This document shows, piece after piece, positions 47,866 to 59,057 of a stretch of DNA of 64,000 nt. How positions within the stretch are numbered: the stretch's first letter is position 1; the number at the start of each line of letters is the position of its first letter. Location: positions 217,719 through 281,718 of the forward strand of contig QKWP01000218.1 of NCBI GenBank assembly GCA_003550325.1, in the 5' to 3' direction. Position numbers and translations under genes: made by a program. The notes under the pieces are model-generated. The model was not told the DNA's origin. It made no database searches and saw only the letters and a list, made by a program, of their open reading frames with translations. The stretch comes from Gigaspora rosea. Taxonomy: Eukaryota > Glomeromycota > Glomeromycetes > Diversisporales > Gigasporaceae.

Positions 47866-50121
47866 TGTCCCAAAAACTTGGCACACATTCAAGTAATGCC
47901 AAAAGGATGGTTGGTGACGTAACCTTTTCTATGTTCCGATGACCGTAACTTGTGATATGAACGATACTTCAAAAAGTCCTAACTCACATATACCGCAACA
48001 TTTTGCATGTGTTGTAACATTTGACATATGTTGTAACAATTGGCACATAACACTCAAAACAATTGAATATTTGAGTGATATATAGTTCTATCGTGTAAAT
48101 TATTAAAAAATATATCTAGGAGATTGATTTTCGAAGACCATTTTTTTTAAAAAAAAATCAAAACAACAACACTCTAATATTTTGTATAATAATTGTACGA
48201 TATATCATTTTAAATGAAATTCATACCGTCAGTACAATTTTCTTGGAATCCTGCAATTGCTAGTCTGAAATTCATTACATTTTTAAGGACCACCTCTTCT
48301 AACTTTTTTTTTTTGGTAAATCGTAGCTAGTCTCTAATTCTGCTGGTGCATAGAAGTGTCAGAATTGAGTTCGATTAAAGACATATATAGTGCAATTTTT
48401 TTAATTTGGCTTAAACTTACGCTCAATTTTTTTTTAAAAACAGATAAATTTTTCTAGACTCAAAACCAAAATTATGTCTATTACATTTTTGCGTCATGTC
48501 TAATACCCCAAATTCTTAGTTATGACAAATGTCGGCTATTATGACACACGTCTGTTACTACACTTTTGAACATAACTGCGTATCTTTTAGTCATGGCAAA
48601 AAAATGTCGCGAAAACATGTGATCGCCGATCTTTCTTCCCTACATATATCATTTAGTTAATCTAAGTGTAATCGATAATTTTTTTTATTGCCGTTACCCT
48701 AGTTTTGTTAAAAATTATCGACTGCATTGAGCGATTACAGATAGGATCAGAAGAGGTTGACGATCATATGTTTCGCGACATTTGACTAAGCTATCTTGTC
48801 TTTTTGACGTAACCATTGTTGGCACATAACAGGTCATATTACTAATTGATCTTAGTAATAAATGACCTGTTATGACCTGGACTCTGGACGTAACCACATG
48901 CACCCAAGTTTCTGTTCCTATAATCGTGTTCAAGCTTTGTACAAATTTTTATTATTGTCTGTCATATTTTACTCGATTTACAGTATGCACCGAGTTTTTA
49001 ACTTTGAATATGTTCCTATTTTTAGAGATGGGCGCTGAGCGCGTCATACCATGCATGCATGCATGCATGCAATCATACAGTGCAAATTTTTGCAATGCAT
49101 GACTCATAATATGCATTTTGCCCATTTTTACCTATCGCTATCATACACTATACATGATTAAATACAGGAATATATAATAATCCACCTGACTAGAGGTGAT
49201 CAAAATCGTTAGTTGAAAATTAATGAATTGACAATATTTCAACTAACCGATTTAAAAGAACGATTGATTGTTAATTATCACCTGGTTGTCATCTAACTAT
49301 TATTTATATTAATTAACAACTAATTGACAGTTTCTATAATGTAATTGTAATCGATGATTGGCAGAAGACTATTAGCATCTTGTAAAATAAACTTATATAT
49401 AGTATATATCATTAATAAAAGAGTTAAATAACAAAGTGCTATGGATTAGAATAGATTTTAAAGTTAACCAATAATCTCATACAGATGCGGAGATGTGTAA
49501 AGTTTCCGATATGCATCCACAACTTGCCACACATTATTCAATAAGAAACAAGATTTTACAAATGCACATTATTTAATTGGTAGTAAAGTATAACCTTACA
49601 TTTTGTGAAGCTTTATGAAATTTGGGAAATTTTCAATATTACTAGATATTAAATCATGTGCTAATTTAACCTTTTTTAAAAATTTACATTATATAAATCT
49701 ATGTAATAGTGAGTGAATTTCTCCAATATTCGTGGATATAATGCAGAGTGATGATATATCACGTGATCGAAAAGCGAGGTAGAACACATTACTCGCCGCA
49801 GACACCACGGATAGATCAAATTTCACAATAGGGAATTTGATTAAAGGTTGAAAATCATATGCAAATAATGTAGTGAATATGCAAGCAATACACGTACGTA
49901 CAAACACCAGAAAATGGGACCTACCTAGGAGTTGACGATCACGTGGACCCCATTTCTCTTTCCACTCACATTTTTCTGCTCACATTCTCTGCTCACAGCT
50001 GGCTTGCTTCAGCAAACGAGAAATCACTGGCTTATCAGTCCTGCGACGACTCCCAGCGCAATAAATTTTGCAAGTTTCTCGTGATGTCTTTACCAATCTT
50101 GGTCAAATTTTCACTCTATAT
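47866..50121. other. Intergenic DNA
   Basis: No convincing gene. A perfect (ATGC)5 run lies at 49051-49070. 49198-49290 has a small inverted pair around 'atcgttagttgaaa' and 'tttcaactaaccgat'. Open frames near 48715-49102 and 49689-49907 have no coding character. Confidence 0.5.
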
Positions 50122-50940
50122 CATACAATATTCTAACATTTCCGGCCTAATAATAACTCGCCGGCTTAACTCAAATAAAAAGTGTGAAACGATGCTTTTC
50201 ATAGATCATCAATGACCAAAATTAACTGTCAGATACATATGTAAATATGTAGGTACACTGTACAGTATTATTTTTTTTAAATGTTGCATAAGGGGGCATT
50301 CATGATTTACGTACTGTATTGTATAAAAAATAGAACGGTATTATTTTGTATTATCTTTAATATCTCTATAACTAATACTGATTTAACGTAAATTATGGAT
50401 GCCCCCTAATGTTAAGTATAAATAATTGAAAGTTTTAGAATAAACTATTTAGGTTATAAATATACATCATAAGTTATGCGTATCCCTCATTTATTATTTT
50501 CATTTGTATAAATATTTACTAATCTAAATATATAAATATTTAGAATAAGCTTAGGTATGTCAATTAAAGTTGCCTGCTAAAAGTTACCTTTTTCAGTTTA
50601 ATCGAAACTAGGAATATTTTCGGACAAGATTTAATTCCCAAAGTTGAGAGTACTAAAAAGTCAGTCGTTAAAATATATCAAAGGCATTTATATTGAATTA
50701 TTTTTTTTAAAAAAATTTATAAGCATTTAGAAATTATATGTTCGTAATATTTATTTTTTTATACAGTATCTACTTAACTTTCTCAACACGCCTTCGTACC
50801 GTACTAAATCAAAAAGGCAATTGATTTAAACTTCATTTAGACTTATTTGAATTAATATATTTTTTTTCACAACCTTAATTTTCGTGCGTATGTATGTTCA
50901 TTCATACACATGCATAACGATTTTCCTATCTTGCATTACT

Positions 50941-51045
50941 ACCTGTCATTAGGCTTTCAATTATATTTTGCACCAGACATAATCTATGTAATTTTATTAG
51001 GGATTGTGTCCAGTACAAAATATAATTGAAAACCCGATGACAGGT
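50941..51045. mobile_element. 105-bp MITE upstream of the copy B oxidase
   Basis: 'acctgtcattaggctttcaa' pairs with the right end read in reverse, 'acctgtcatcgggttttcaa', with further matching 'ttatattttg'. It is absent from copy A, so it inserted after the duplication, about 70 bp upstream of the start codon. Confidence 0.88.
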
Positions 51046-51114
51046 TTTCCCTTGACGGCACTCATTTATGTATATATATATATATGATCAAAAACCGATA
51101 ATTGTTTTTTAACC

Positions 51115-53590
51115 ATGATTCTCTCTAAAATTTTATCAATGTGGACTATTTTATGCATACTCGCTTTGCTAAATAGCTTAGAATTTATATTAGCATCACC
51201 CATTAAAAAGCATGCTTACGTTCCAGAAACAAAAATTTTTTATCTACACCTCTACAAAGCAAAACTTTCACCAGATGGATTTGAACGAGTTGTTTGGACT
51301 GTGAATGGTTTATAAATTTTTAAAAATTAAAATAAAGATCTTTTAACCCATTATATCTCATTTACATTTTAAATAAATAATCACTAGGAACATACCCTGG
51401 ACCAACACTTGTTGTAACAAAAGGCGATAGACTTATAATTCACATTATCAATAATTTAGGAGAACCAACATCGGTAAATTGATATCTTATTTTCAATTAG
51501 TTATCCAACTTTTTAAAAATATTATTAAAAGAAAAACAAATTTGATCCTTGCATTTAGATGCATTTTCATGGTTTTTTTCAAAGGGGAACTAATTGGTAT
51601 GATGGTGTTCCTGGACAAACACAATGTCCAATACCCAACAATACGACATTTATCTACAATTTTACCATTCCGGATCAAAGTGGCACTTTTTGGTAGTAAG
51701 TATCCAAAGTTATTCCATTTTATTTTAAATCTTGCGAACATTATCTCTAACTATAATTAAAGTCATAGTCACTATCTAGCACAATATGTTGACGGTGTTC
51801 TAGGTGCCATTATCGTCAAAGACCCCAATGATCCATATCAAAATGACTATGATGAAGAAATAGTAGTTCTTCTATCAGATTGGTATCATAACGAATCATC
51901 AACTTTAATAAATTATTATTTGTCTCCAGCAAGTGAAGGAAAAGAACCTCAACCAGATAATGGATTAATTAACGGAAGGAATTATTATAATTGTGAATGG
52001 GCAAATGCTTTTCATAAATGCATTGATAAAGCTGGTCTTTCAAAGTTTAATTTCGTTCCTGGAAAAAGATATCGTTTGAGAGTCATAAATACTAGGTGAA
52101 TTTTAAAATCCATAATATTTGTAAATTTAATTATAAATAATAATAATACTAATATTGAAAGGTTTAAAATTTTATAACTTATATAGTGCATTTTCAAATT
52201 TCATATTTTCGATTGATGAACATGAAATGGATTTAATTGAAGTAGAAGGAATGATGACAAAAAGACATAAAATACATCGCCTTATCATTAATGTAGCACA
52301 ACGCTATTCGGTAATCGTAACTGCTGATAATTTGGTTTCAAATTTTTGGATGAGAGCAGATTTGCAATCTGATTGTTTTTATGATTCATCAACTCCAATT
52401 GTGCATCTCAATCCGTATATAAAAGCCATAGTTCATTATGAAGGGGCCAATCATTTGGATCCTACAACAAAAGGATGGGCAGATAATCCTAATCATCATT
52501 ATCATTGCATCGATTTGAACACATCAGATCTTAAACCACTTTTTCTAGAAAATGTTCCAGCAAAAGCTGATCAGATCATATATCTTAATGCTTCTTTCGA
52601 GAATGATGCTTTTAATGTTAACAGAGGATTAATCAATGGTTCCACATATATGGTTGATATATACAATCCAACTATAAATCAAGTTCTATTTGAAAACAAA
52701 CATTCATTTTCACTAAACCAAAATGTCTTTGGTCAATTTAACACTTCCCAAGTTATTGATATTGTGTTATATAGTGAGTATCAAATTTCTAATAAATACA
52801 ATGTAATGAAATTTTGAAATTATCAACTTAAATTTATTAATCATCTATTAGACGATGATATTGGAGAACATCCATTCCATTTAGTAAGTATATTAGACAT
52901 CATTGTATATAATAACTATAATTATGGCCCCTACTTATGTACGTACGCATATATGTGAATTTTAGCATGGTCACACATTCTGGGTACTTGGTTCAGGTAT
53001 AGTTTGTACTGAGCCAGATTTTTCGAAATTAAATATTTATGATCCAATTAGACGTGATACCGCAACTATACCTACTAAAGGGTATGAAAAATTTCTTTTA
53101 CACAAAAATTCATTAAAATTTTATGAATTCTATGAATTTTACAAAATCTTTTTATATTATTTTGAAAACAGATGGATTGTGATTAGATTCGTAGCAGGTA
53201 ATCCTGGAATATGGGCTTTCCATTGTCATATTGAGGTAACAATCATTTTATTTTATATATCGATAAATATTGTATTTACTATGTATTTAAATTTGCGTAA
53301 AACCATATATGAAATGATTTTTTTATTAGTGGCATGTCGAAGCAGGATTGGTTGCTCAATTTATTGAGCTACCTAATGAACTCAGGAAATTAAAACCACC
53401 GGCTGATTGGGAACAGTTATGCATTAAATCACCTAATCCTTATAATGAGTTAAAACCTCAATCGGAACCAAAGATCTTTATTAATGATATGCGAAATATT
53501 GATATTTTGATAAAAAATTTGGGTTGGAATTGGGGAGAAATGGAATTTAATTGGAATTATTTATTAGTATATTTATTAAATTTATTTTAA
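51115..53590 (+). CDS. Multicopper oxidase, copy B (nine exons, 602 aa)
   Basis: Paralogue of 18178-20911. Exons: 51115-51307, 51388-51473, 51559-51695, 51763-52095, 52187-52773, 52852-52883, 52966-53081, 53172-53235, 53330-53590. Every exon has the same length as in copy A, and the joined frame is 1809 nt without a stop. It has the same signal peptide, with [11 protein letters not shown] before the mature part. The copper motifs are HFHG (preceded by Met instead of Ile), HSH, HPFHLHGH and HCHIEWHVEAGL, all with their ligands. Differences from copy A are scattered substitutions, for example [10 protein letters not shown] in the middle domain and IGEHPFHL where copy A has DGEHPFHL. Both copies therefore look functional. 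Upstream, a 105-bp MITE and an (AT)n run lie close to the start and could change expression relative to copy A. Confidence 0.93.
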
Positions 53591-54126
53591 CTCTTTGTGT
53601 CCCAAAATTTAATTTCGTGAATGTAAGAATTAAAATTATTTGGTGATGTTATAAATAAATTCAACAATAAAATATACCGATGAAATAATAGGTATACATT
53701 ATTGGGCGAATAATGGTCATTTGACAAATGAATACGTACCGTGAAATGGTACATATAACCAATCATTGAGATGCAAAACTTTCATTTTTGATACACCCGC
53801 ACCAGGGACGATGATATTTTGTGATTCACAAAATATCACAAAAATCAAAAATTTGGTGATAATAACAAAGTTTCACAAAATCCGATCAAATATTTGTATG
53901 CACATAATTTCACAATAAAAAAAACACTCATGAATAGGTATTTATTGCCCTATGAAAAAAGTGGTCCGGGCGGTGTTACGATTTAGCACGGAGATGTCTG
54001 TAATGGCACGTGTACTGTGCACGTTGTGGCGGGCGCAGATGCAAATCTTACGTTTTTGATACCCCTGCACTTACTTTTTTGATACTCCTGTATGTACCCC
54101 AAAATTACTTTACTTTTTTGATACCG

Positions 54127-54873
54127 ATCTGCATAAATACACGTGACTTGTGTTACACAAAGGCCCAGTGCATTGTTTTTGCAAAAATAATTTTTGGTTA
54201 CACGCCGCTAATGTCGTGTAACGACACACAAGTCTAATTTTGCCCGGCATTAAGCTTAATGCTGGTGGGCACTATCATGATAATGCCCCCGGCGGGGTTA
54301 GACATAATTCCGGCCCACCCTAACCCTAAATCTAGGAACTCTAAAAACTAATTGTTCGAAGCAACATCCAATCACAGTACATATACTAGATGCATATGTC
54401 GTGTAACCAGTATATGTACTGTGATTGGATGTTGCTTCGAACAATTAGTTTTTAGGGTTCCTAGATTTAGGGTTAGGGTGGGCCGGAATTATGTCTAACC
54501 CCGCCGGGGGATTATCATGATAGTGCCCACCAGCATTAAGCTTGATGCCGGGTTACGGTACCACTTGATTTAGGGTTAGGGTGGGCCGGAATTATGTCTA
54601 ACCCCGCCGGGGCATTATCATGATAGTGCCCACCAGCATTAAGCTTAATGCCGGGTTAGGGTACAACTAGATTTAGGGTTAGGGTGGGCCGGAATTATGT
54701 CTAACCCCGCCGGGGCATTATCATGATAGTGCCCACCAGCATTAAGCTTAATGCCGGGCTAAATTAGACTTGTGTAACATTACATGACATTAGCGGTGTG
54801 TAACCAAAATTTATTTTTGCAAAAACAATGCACTGGGCTTTGTGTAATACAAGTTACGTGTATTTATGCAGAT
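54127..54873. mobile_element. Non-autonomous relative of the MULE, with tandem core
   Basis: The ends are 'atctgcataaatacacgtga' and, in reverse, 'atctgcataaatacacgtaa'. Next to the ends it shares long stretches with the TIRs of the MULE at 37168-41077 ('gcaaaaataatttttggtta', 'cattaagcttaatgctgg', 'gggcactatcatgataatgc'). It also shares the 'aattgttcgaagcaacatcc' block present at 40745-40775. No transposase. Confidence 0.75.
54464..54766. repeat. Three tandem 103-bp units
   Basis: Units start at 54464, 54567 and 54670, each with 'gatttagggttagggtgggc', 'gtctaaccccgccgggg' and 'gcccaccagcattaagctt'. Only a few bases differ, so the triplication is recent. The telomere-like 'ttagggttaggg' is part of the unit, not a telomere. 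Confidence 0.9.
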
Positions 54874-54930
54874 TGGTATCAAAAAAGTAAAACATAAGAT
54901 TTGTAGCGCAAATATCAGGTCTAATACTAA

Positions 54931-57600
54931 ATACAACTAACAACGCTATACTATCTATCTAAAACAATGTCCTACAGGCGTTCAAGACTCTAGATCCTCA
55001 AATTGGCAAAAAGAGGCGTGGTTGATTTGGTCCGGGTCTCGAGAGCTGTCTCGAGGTTCTTTGGGTCTTGCTGTAGCAGGAAAAACAATCGTACGTGACT
55101 TAACGGTATCACATGGGACACTTAAAGAAGAGTTAGATGTCCAGAATTATGCAAAAGCATAAGATGTGCATAATTTACCAAATTTTCACATCTCGGATGC
55201 TTCACATAATCAAGCAAAAAAAGCATCCTTGTCATGTGTATGGATTGTGATTGGTAGATAAGTGATTTGATGAAAATAATGAATAAGCTTCAAATTGATT
55301 CCGAAAGAACACGTGAATTACTGAAATCAGATAATCGAGAGATTTATATATAAAACCGCATAATTCACATTAGAGATTGGAATCGTTTAAGGATAGGGTA
55401 AACGTAGATCATTTTTCATATGATCTACGTGGTATATTAAAATTTTATATAGTAAATAAAAAAATGCTTCTGATAAATTTTTTTAAGATCTTGACCAATT
55501 TGTATAAAATTTATATAATAGGTAGTTTTAAATAGTTTGTTTATAATAATAAAGTTGCGCAATATCCATTGCTTTAAAAAAAATCAACTTTAAATATAAT
55601 TAAATTTTTGTAGGACGCTATATGATTTTTGTAGGTTGTACAAAAAATTGATTGGTCAGTTCATATGATGTTTACATGTAAATCATATGATATCATATAA
55701 ATTGGTTACACAAAGTTGATCTACAATCGATTTTATATGAAATTGGAAATTTGTACACCTTACCCTTAACCATTTAAAAATTGCTTCCATAGTTGCGGGC
55801 AGAATTATGTTGGTTGTAGGCCAGATTATTTTAATGCTGGCCAAATTAAATTATTAAACGATTAAAGAAAAACTTTAGGCGGTTCCACCATAATTCGCAT
55901 CGCATAATCCTGGACACTCTAAGAAGAGTGAATCCAGTGATAATAATAAATTGTGTCACCCTCGATATAATCACCTGAGAATTTTGATTGGTCAGAAGAG
56001 CATAAACAAAATCAGATGATATGGATCAATTAATATCTCTCAAACTATATATGACAAAATATTATAATGCTTAGAGTTTTTTTTTTTTATAAGTGAGGTC
56101 TGTTCTCGTTTGCTTTATTAATATTAAAGTAGATATTACAGGAATTCCATAATATGATACATTAATTTTCGGGAAAGGGGAGGTTAAAGCTAATTTACTT
56201 CCGACCTAAACTTAACTAAGGAAGGTCGCAGATCTAACTAGGTTATATGATGCTTAGAGTTATAATTCTAAGTGCTTAAAGTTGTATGTATTTAAAATAT
56301 GCAGAAAATTTAGCCAATTTTAGTTAGTTCAATTTTAAGCAAATATATAACAAAAATACCATTCTGATTTGCAATTTTTCTTAATAATAAACAATTAGCA
56401 CAAAATGGACAAGAGCTATTTATTAAATAAAAAATTGTATTAATAAAAATTTATGTATTAAAACTTATATAATATTAAAAGCTTACTCCAAGTTTGAATA
56501 ATTTTTTAATAACTGCAGGATATCTAAAGACAGAAGCCACATGATTTGTCACATTTTCAAAAATTTATAATCAAATTTGATGTTTTTTTGAAATTCTGCA
56601 TTTCGATTGGTTAAAAATTAATTTTTAAAGAATTTTTAATTTTTTCGCATAGGCGATACATCACACCCTATAAGATCTGGCATAACGTGAAATCAAAACA
56701 AAAATAAATCCGTTAGTTTAGGGTTAGGGTAAGGGTTAGGTTAGGATCAGGGTAGTGTGTTTTAGCGAAGAGTTTCTAATTCAAAATTTTGTAAGGAATT
56801 TTTTTTTGTTAGAGCATAAAAGATGGTTTCATAGGCAAAATTTAGCATTATGGCCAATTTTTGAAAAAATCATAATCACTTTATTCTCACATTACACCTG
56901 ATCCTGGATTTTTATTGGTTGAGCATGGTAGCGATTCATCGCCATGCTAATAAATATAATAATTCATTTTTAAAATTAATTTTTAAAAGTGTTGCTAACT
57001 TGCCCCTGGTGATGTAACCACCCTATAATTTACCAATCAGGTCGCAGGATCTTGTGTAACAAAATTAAAAAAGTTTTAAGAAAATTTAGAAAAAAATAAA
57101 AACATTATCAATATTGCAAAATTTTATTACAAAAACTAGCTTTGGGCTATTAAATAAAAGTTTTTGGCATCTAATTTTGCATATAAATAATCTATTCTCT
57201 AACTTAATATACCTATACCCTTACCCTAACCCTAATCTTTAAAGAATAATTTTTTATATAAAAAACTTCTATAAATAAAGGGTAGTTAAAATTTATAACT
57301 TTAACCAGGTATTAAAATTAGTTAAATTCTTTTTAAAATAAATTTTTAAAATTAATTTTAAAATATTTTAAAATTAGCCAATAGCAGTGAGCCAAAACAT
57401 GTGACTTGTTCTATTTTGTGGTAATTTTTTTATATTATATAAAAATAGCACACTTTTAAACTCATATATACTAAAAATATATTAAGTTTTAAAAAATAGT
57501 GCTGCTAATTTGTAATAAATTAGTTAAACCACAAAATAGTGGCCCATTTTTCTTTGACAGTCTTGCTGGTATTACTTTTTTGGCAACTTTATAATGCTGT
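54931..57600. other. Intergenic DNA with one MITE
   Basis: Apart from the element at 55387-55769, no gene was recognised. 56700-56760 and 57215-57240 contain degenerate 'ttagggttaggg' / 'ccctaaccctaa' phrases that are interstitial. Confidence 0.5.
55387..55769. mobile_element. Short TIR element with TTAAGG ends
   Basis: 'ttaaggatagggtaaac' pairs with the right end in reverse, 'ttaagggtaaggtgtac'. Inside, 'catatgatctac'-like phrases recur in both orientations. Non-coding. Confidence 0.6.
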
Positions 57601-57618
57601 AGTTGTTACTTTTTATTT

Positions 57619-57920
57619 CTACTGATTATAACCTAACTTTCTTGGCTTGCTTTTATACCGCACAGAGTGACCTGTCATACTGACTACCGTAGTGGCCAGA
57701 TATTTTTGCAGCCATTTTACAGACAGCACTGCTTCAAGTTTATGTATTATCTTATAATGTCCAGACTTGGGCCTCAAATTATGTTTCGTTGCTTTTGTTA
57801 TTCCAAATTGGGGTTCTGGCACAGCTCTTGTCACCATGACTTTGATTGTAGATCACTGCCCTTTCTAGGAATTAAGTCTGTTGATTGATGTCCCAGGTTC
57901 TGTATCCCGCGGTGTTTCAG
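57619..57920 (-). pseudogene. Possible coding fragment, family unknown
   Basis: The minus strand is stop-free over 72 codons, with AVPEPQFGITKATKHNLRPK and KLEAVLSVKWLQKYLATTVV. Base composition is less AT-rich than the surroundings. Other frames upstream are also partly open, and stops interrupt every frame by 57900. I do not recognise it; it may be a decayed exon or a transposon remnant. Confidence 0.3.
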
Positions 57921-58099
57921 TTTCCTAATTTAGCCTAGCCTGGTTGGCTTTCTTAAAATCACTGCCACTTGGATTTAACTGGCAACCTTGTGATTTGTGA
58001 CCTTGGAGCATAGCCGCTATCTATTGGACCCAAGATCAGCAGTCCATTTTTTTGATATTATTTTTATATTAAATGCTATTAGCTTTTAAAGTTTGGGAA

Positions 58100-58640
58100 G
58101 CCTTTAGGTTTTTGCACTATACTACAATCTTTAAATAACTTTGAAAATTATCAGATTTAAAATCTATATTCTCTTCAATATCATCGACCTCTAAAACTTC
58201 ATTGTACATTGTAAATTTGGTTATAATATGCATTTTTTAATATTATTATTATTAAAAAGCTTACCTTTGTTTTTATAGTTAGTAGATTTTTTATTTGGTT
58301 TTTTGTTAAAGATATAGACTTTTATTCTAATATATGTGCTTTATTTTCTTCCTGAAGGTATTTTGTCAAATGAAATATAAAAAGACTTTGCTATTTTAGG
58401 TCTAGCATTAACAATACCTTGAACTTTTGCTAGATACATTTTAAATTTATTATCTTCTTCTTTATTAATAGAATTAACTTGCCATAATATTGTAATACTA
58501 GTAGTATAAAATACTCTATATGTTTTTATAAGAGCTTGTTCATCAGGATCTTTGCACCACCTTAAAAAAATAGATTTTGTGAAAATTCTTCTAAAAATTA
58601 AATTGAAAAGCAACTTTAATAATATGTCTACTAAAAATAG
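58100..58640 (-). pseudogene. Hypothetical protein fragment with nonsense change
   Basis: The minus-strand frame 58613-58341 has WCKDPDEQALIKTYRVFYTT, KEEDNKFKMYLAKVQGIVNA and KSFYISFDKIPSGRK. It then meets TAA (58341-58343) and stays open afterwards as STYIRIKVYIFNKK up to a GTAAGC donor near 58262. A second piece, VLEVDDIEENIDFKSDNFQS, follows after an AG near 58195. A CAA-to-TAA change would explain the stop. The 'IVNARPKIAKSFYISFDKIP' part looks like real protein, but I cannot name the family. Confidence 0.5.
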
Positions 58641-59057
58641 TAAAATAATATGAACAAAAAAATTAATGATTCACTAAATTATATTTGACAATATGACTAT
58701 GCGCTTGACTTTGAAATGTTCTACTTGAAAGTAATTTCAATACTATTGCTAAAATATTTTAAATTTATATTAGTTAATTTAAAAGTAATTTTTATTAAAT
58801 GAACTTACTTGTTAATTATTTCACATTTATATATTATAAATTCTTTTTTTTTTTATTATTAAAATGCCATAGTTGAAACTTTATTTAAGTAAAAAGAATA
58901 ATAAAATTTATATTTAAAGATTTCAAAACTACATTTGTGTTACTATAAATAGGCACCCAATGTGACATTATACCCCCTATTATCTATATATGCAATGATT
59001 AATTATTTCAAATTAATTAACTAGCTAGAATAGGTTGGAGGAGACCTCTGGCATATA

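Larger units (their letters stand above)
50122..53803 (+). repeat. Segmental duplication, copy B
   Basis: Direct copy of 13585-21110 without the 3.7-kb and intron-4 insertions. The 5' flank shares 'aataaaaagtgtgaaacgat' and 'catcaatgaccaaaattaac' with copy A. The 3' flank shares 'ataggtatacattattgg'. Confidence 0.9.
53960..54930. mobile_element. Palindromic element opened at its centre
   Basis: The left part 54050-54125 has 'cttacgtttttgatac', 'cttacttttttgatac' and 'gtaccccaaaatta', as in the inner block of 46867-47865. The reverse complement of its end resumes at 54874 ('ggtatcaaaaaagtaaa'). The 54127-54873 element separates the two arms. The right arm is short or decayed. Confidence 0.55.

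Noticed and set aside
49051..49070. (ATGC)5 palindromic run as a regulatory site
   Set aside because: A simple microsatellite with no neighbouring gene to regulate.
54464..54766. Telomere repeat
   Set aside because: The 'ttagggttaggg' phrases are short, interrupted and part of a 103-bp unit; similar phrases at 1830, 56720 and 57220 are also interstitial.
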